From: Takakia lepidozioides
Taxonomy: Eukaryota > Streptophyta > Takakiopsida > Takakiales > Takakiaceae
NCBI GenBank assembly: GCA_030704615.1
Contig: CM060733.1
Location: forward strand, 17,920,001-17,980,000
Direction: 5' to 3'
Length of the DNA stretch: 60,000 nucleotides
Numbering within the stretch: the stretch's first letter is position 1; the number at the start of each line of letters is the position of its first letter. The position numbers and the translations under genes were made by a program. Positions 58,640 through 60,000 of this stretch are shown here, piece by piece. The notes under the pieces are model-generated. The model saw only the letters and a program-made list of their open reading frames with translations, had not been told where the DNA came from and made no database searches.

Positions 58640-60000
58640 AATGCACTGGTACTCGTGGGGCGGGCTCTTACGCTGGATAACGCGCAGAAATTTACAAAGA
58701 GCAACCAGCCCTAGTTCTTTACCACTAGTGATCATCTGCTCAATGATCAATGTGTTGGCCTTTGTAGTGAGTTTCACCAGAGGAAGCATGCCCAAACTAG
58801 ATTAAGAGTTGGCATTGCTCAAGGTGAGCCGCCTACTTGTTTTGTAATATTTATAAATGTAACATCAGTGAAAAGCAATTTGGCCCATCACATCTGGCTC
58901 TTTGCCTTACATGAAAATATCCGATGACTTGCTGACTGCATTGTCTCAAATCTCGTGTTTGGAACTTGTTTTGAGTACATGGCAGTTCTTTTCTACCTGA
59001 ATGTTTTGTACTGGTTTGCCTTGCAGCAGAAGGCTCTTAAGCAATGAAAATTTTGTTCTGTTGCTTCAGAGCAATTGATTTTCTATGTTGTTGCCCAAAA
59101 GTTGGAGGGGCTCCTAAGCAGGACGAGCAGAGTTATGTGTACAGTTCGGAAATCCCTGTTCACACTTTCCAAGACAGTCTGACTTGGAAAGTGAAGGTGG
59201 TTCAGACTGACTGTTCTCCTCCCCCTACTCTCCAAGGTTGAAATGCTCTTCCATCTTCTCATACAGGTATGTGTGGCGAGTGGTGCCAATACTGGAGAAG
59301 GACAATGTAGCTGCTCTGAGAAGGTGGAGGAGGAGTGGGTGGGGCCCGAGGGCAGGCTCGCAGCGACGTGGGCACTGTCATGCTGCAGGCAGCCAGGTAC
59401 TCACTAGTAAGTAACTACTCAACAAACTGACCTACATGTATTGACGGGACTGCCCTCGCACGAGGCTGGCGTGCCTGCATCCTATGCGTCGTGCCATCCA
59501 TGTGTCACTCTCTGTGCACTCTCTACTAAGTTTTGTAAGGTCCGGGGCTCAAATCTTTTGGACGCGCAACAGGTTTGAAACTCCAGTGTTCCCGCCATGG
59601 ACTCGGCGCTTGTCAAGCAGGTTCTTGCAAGACAAAAGTGTGTGGTGTAATGTGTAATCATCTGGGCAATGATAAGATGGGAGGGAGTGGGGCAGCTTCA
59701 CACACGTCAGCCATGGTTGCCATCCCCATTCGTAAAACACTGGCAAATGTTTTTCTTTGTAATTCAAGGAGCCTCCCTGGCCGCAAGGTTCCCCTGATTT
59801 ACGGGAAGTACCTTCCGCGTGTGGAAGGGTCCCTCCGATTTGTGGGGCAAGGAGCGGGAAAGAAAAATTTCCTCCTCAATTTTCGAGCACCAACTCGGGC
59901 TCCGCCCTCGTTGCCCGGTGCTCTCAAATTCAGGAAGGGCCTTGGGAACGACCCTTCCCTAATACAGAACTTTGAGCTTTAATGGCAAATTTTGAAGTGG
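58640..60000. other. Unassigned end of window
   Basis: No gene recognised. A smaller inverted repeat GAGCACC/GGTGCTC lies at 59885-59923, within a stretch (59760-59960) with further self-complementary GGAAGGGTCC-like pieces. The plus-strand frame 59575-59982 runs through these and is probably not coding. Confidence 0.4.

Noticed and set aside
59575-59982. 135-residue open frame
   Set aside because: It runs through inverted-repeat DNA and has no recognised domain or promoter context.

Overview
This window looks like nuclear DNA of a land plant, dense in transposable elements. The evidence is a plant-type caffeate/flavonoid-class O-methyltransferase gene with GT-AG introns, the 3' end of a plant-type bifunctional dehydroquinate dehydratase/shikimate dehydrogenase gene, and plant-style copia, Ty3/gypsy, L1-type LINE, hAT and CACTA elements. 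I cannot name the species. The retroelement repertoire (a DNMT3-like methyltransferase and a PHD finger in a gypsy element) makes me suspect a non-flowering plant, but that is inference. Repeats fill roughly three quarters of the window.

Layout. 1-6200: a decayed hAT-superfamily transposase gene (minus strand) between two arrays of GCGACCGCCA...TGGCGGTCGC palindromes. 6240-8790: nested debris, with a gypsy LTR, a copia LTR with its tRNA-Met primer site, and a LINE fragment, all minus strand. 10720-12078: an apparently intact three-exon O-methyltransferase gene (minus). 14283-14660: the last two exons of a shikimate dehydrogenase gene, otherwise missing. 16450-25440: a nearly full-length, broken LINE (minus) carrying a non-autonomous hAT insertion with near-perfect 8-bp target duplications. 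26172-43690: a second LINE split by a 12-kb Ty3/gypsy element (27275-39562, plus), a CACTA element (40529-41670) and a small inverted-repeat element. 44000-50726: a copia 3' end, two more CACTA-type pieces, a LINE fragment and a gypsy LTR plus gag. 50727-54757: a third long LINE (plus). 54758-60000: the least repetitive part, with a four-exon gene for a small cysteine-rich protein (56614-57750) and a cluster of foldback palindromes.

The centre of interest is the 27275-39562 retrotransposon. Its order is LTR, leader, unknown ORF with a Cys cluster, gag with two zinc knuckles, aspartic protease, a DNMT3-like C5-cytosine methyltransferase domain, reverse transcriptase, RNase H, integrase, and a C-terminal PHD finger where many plant gypsy elements carry a chromodomain. 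A DNA-methylation writer and a predicted chromatin reader therefore sit in one mobile polyprotein. The copy is dead: its reverse transcriptase-integrase frame has eight in-frame stops, six TAG and two TGA, with no frameshift from 35769 to 38430, which suggests decay by C-to-T transition.
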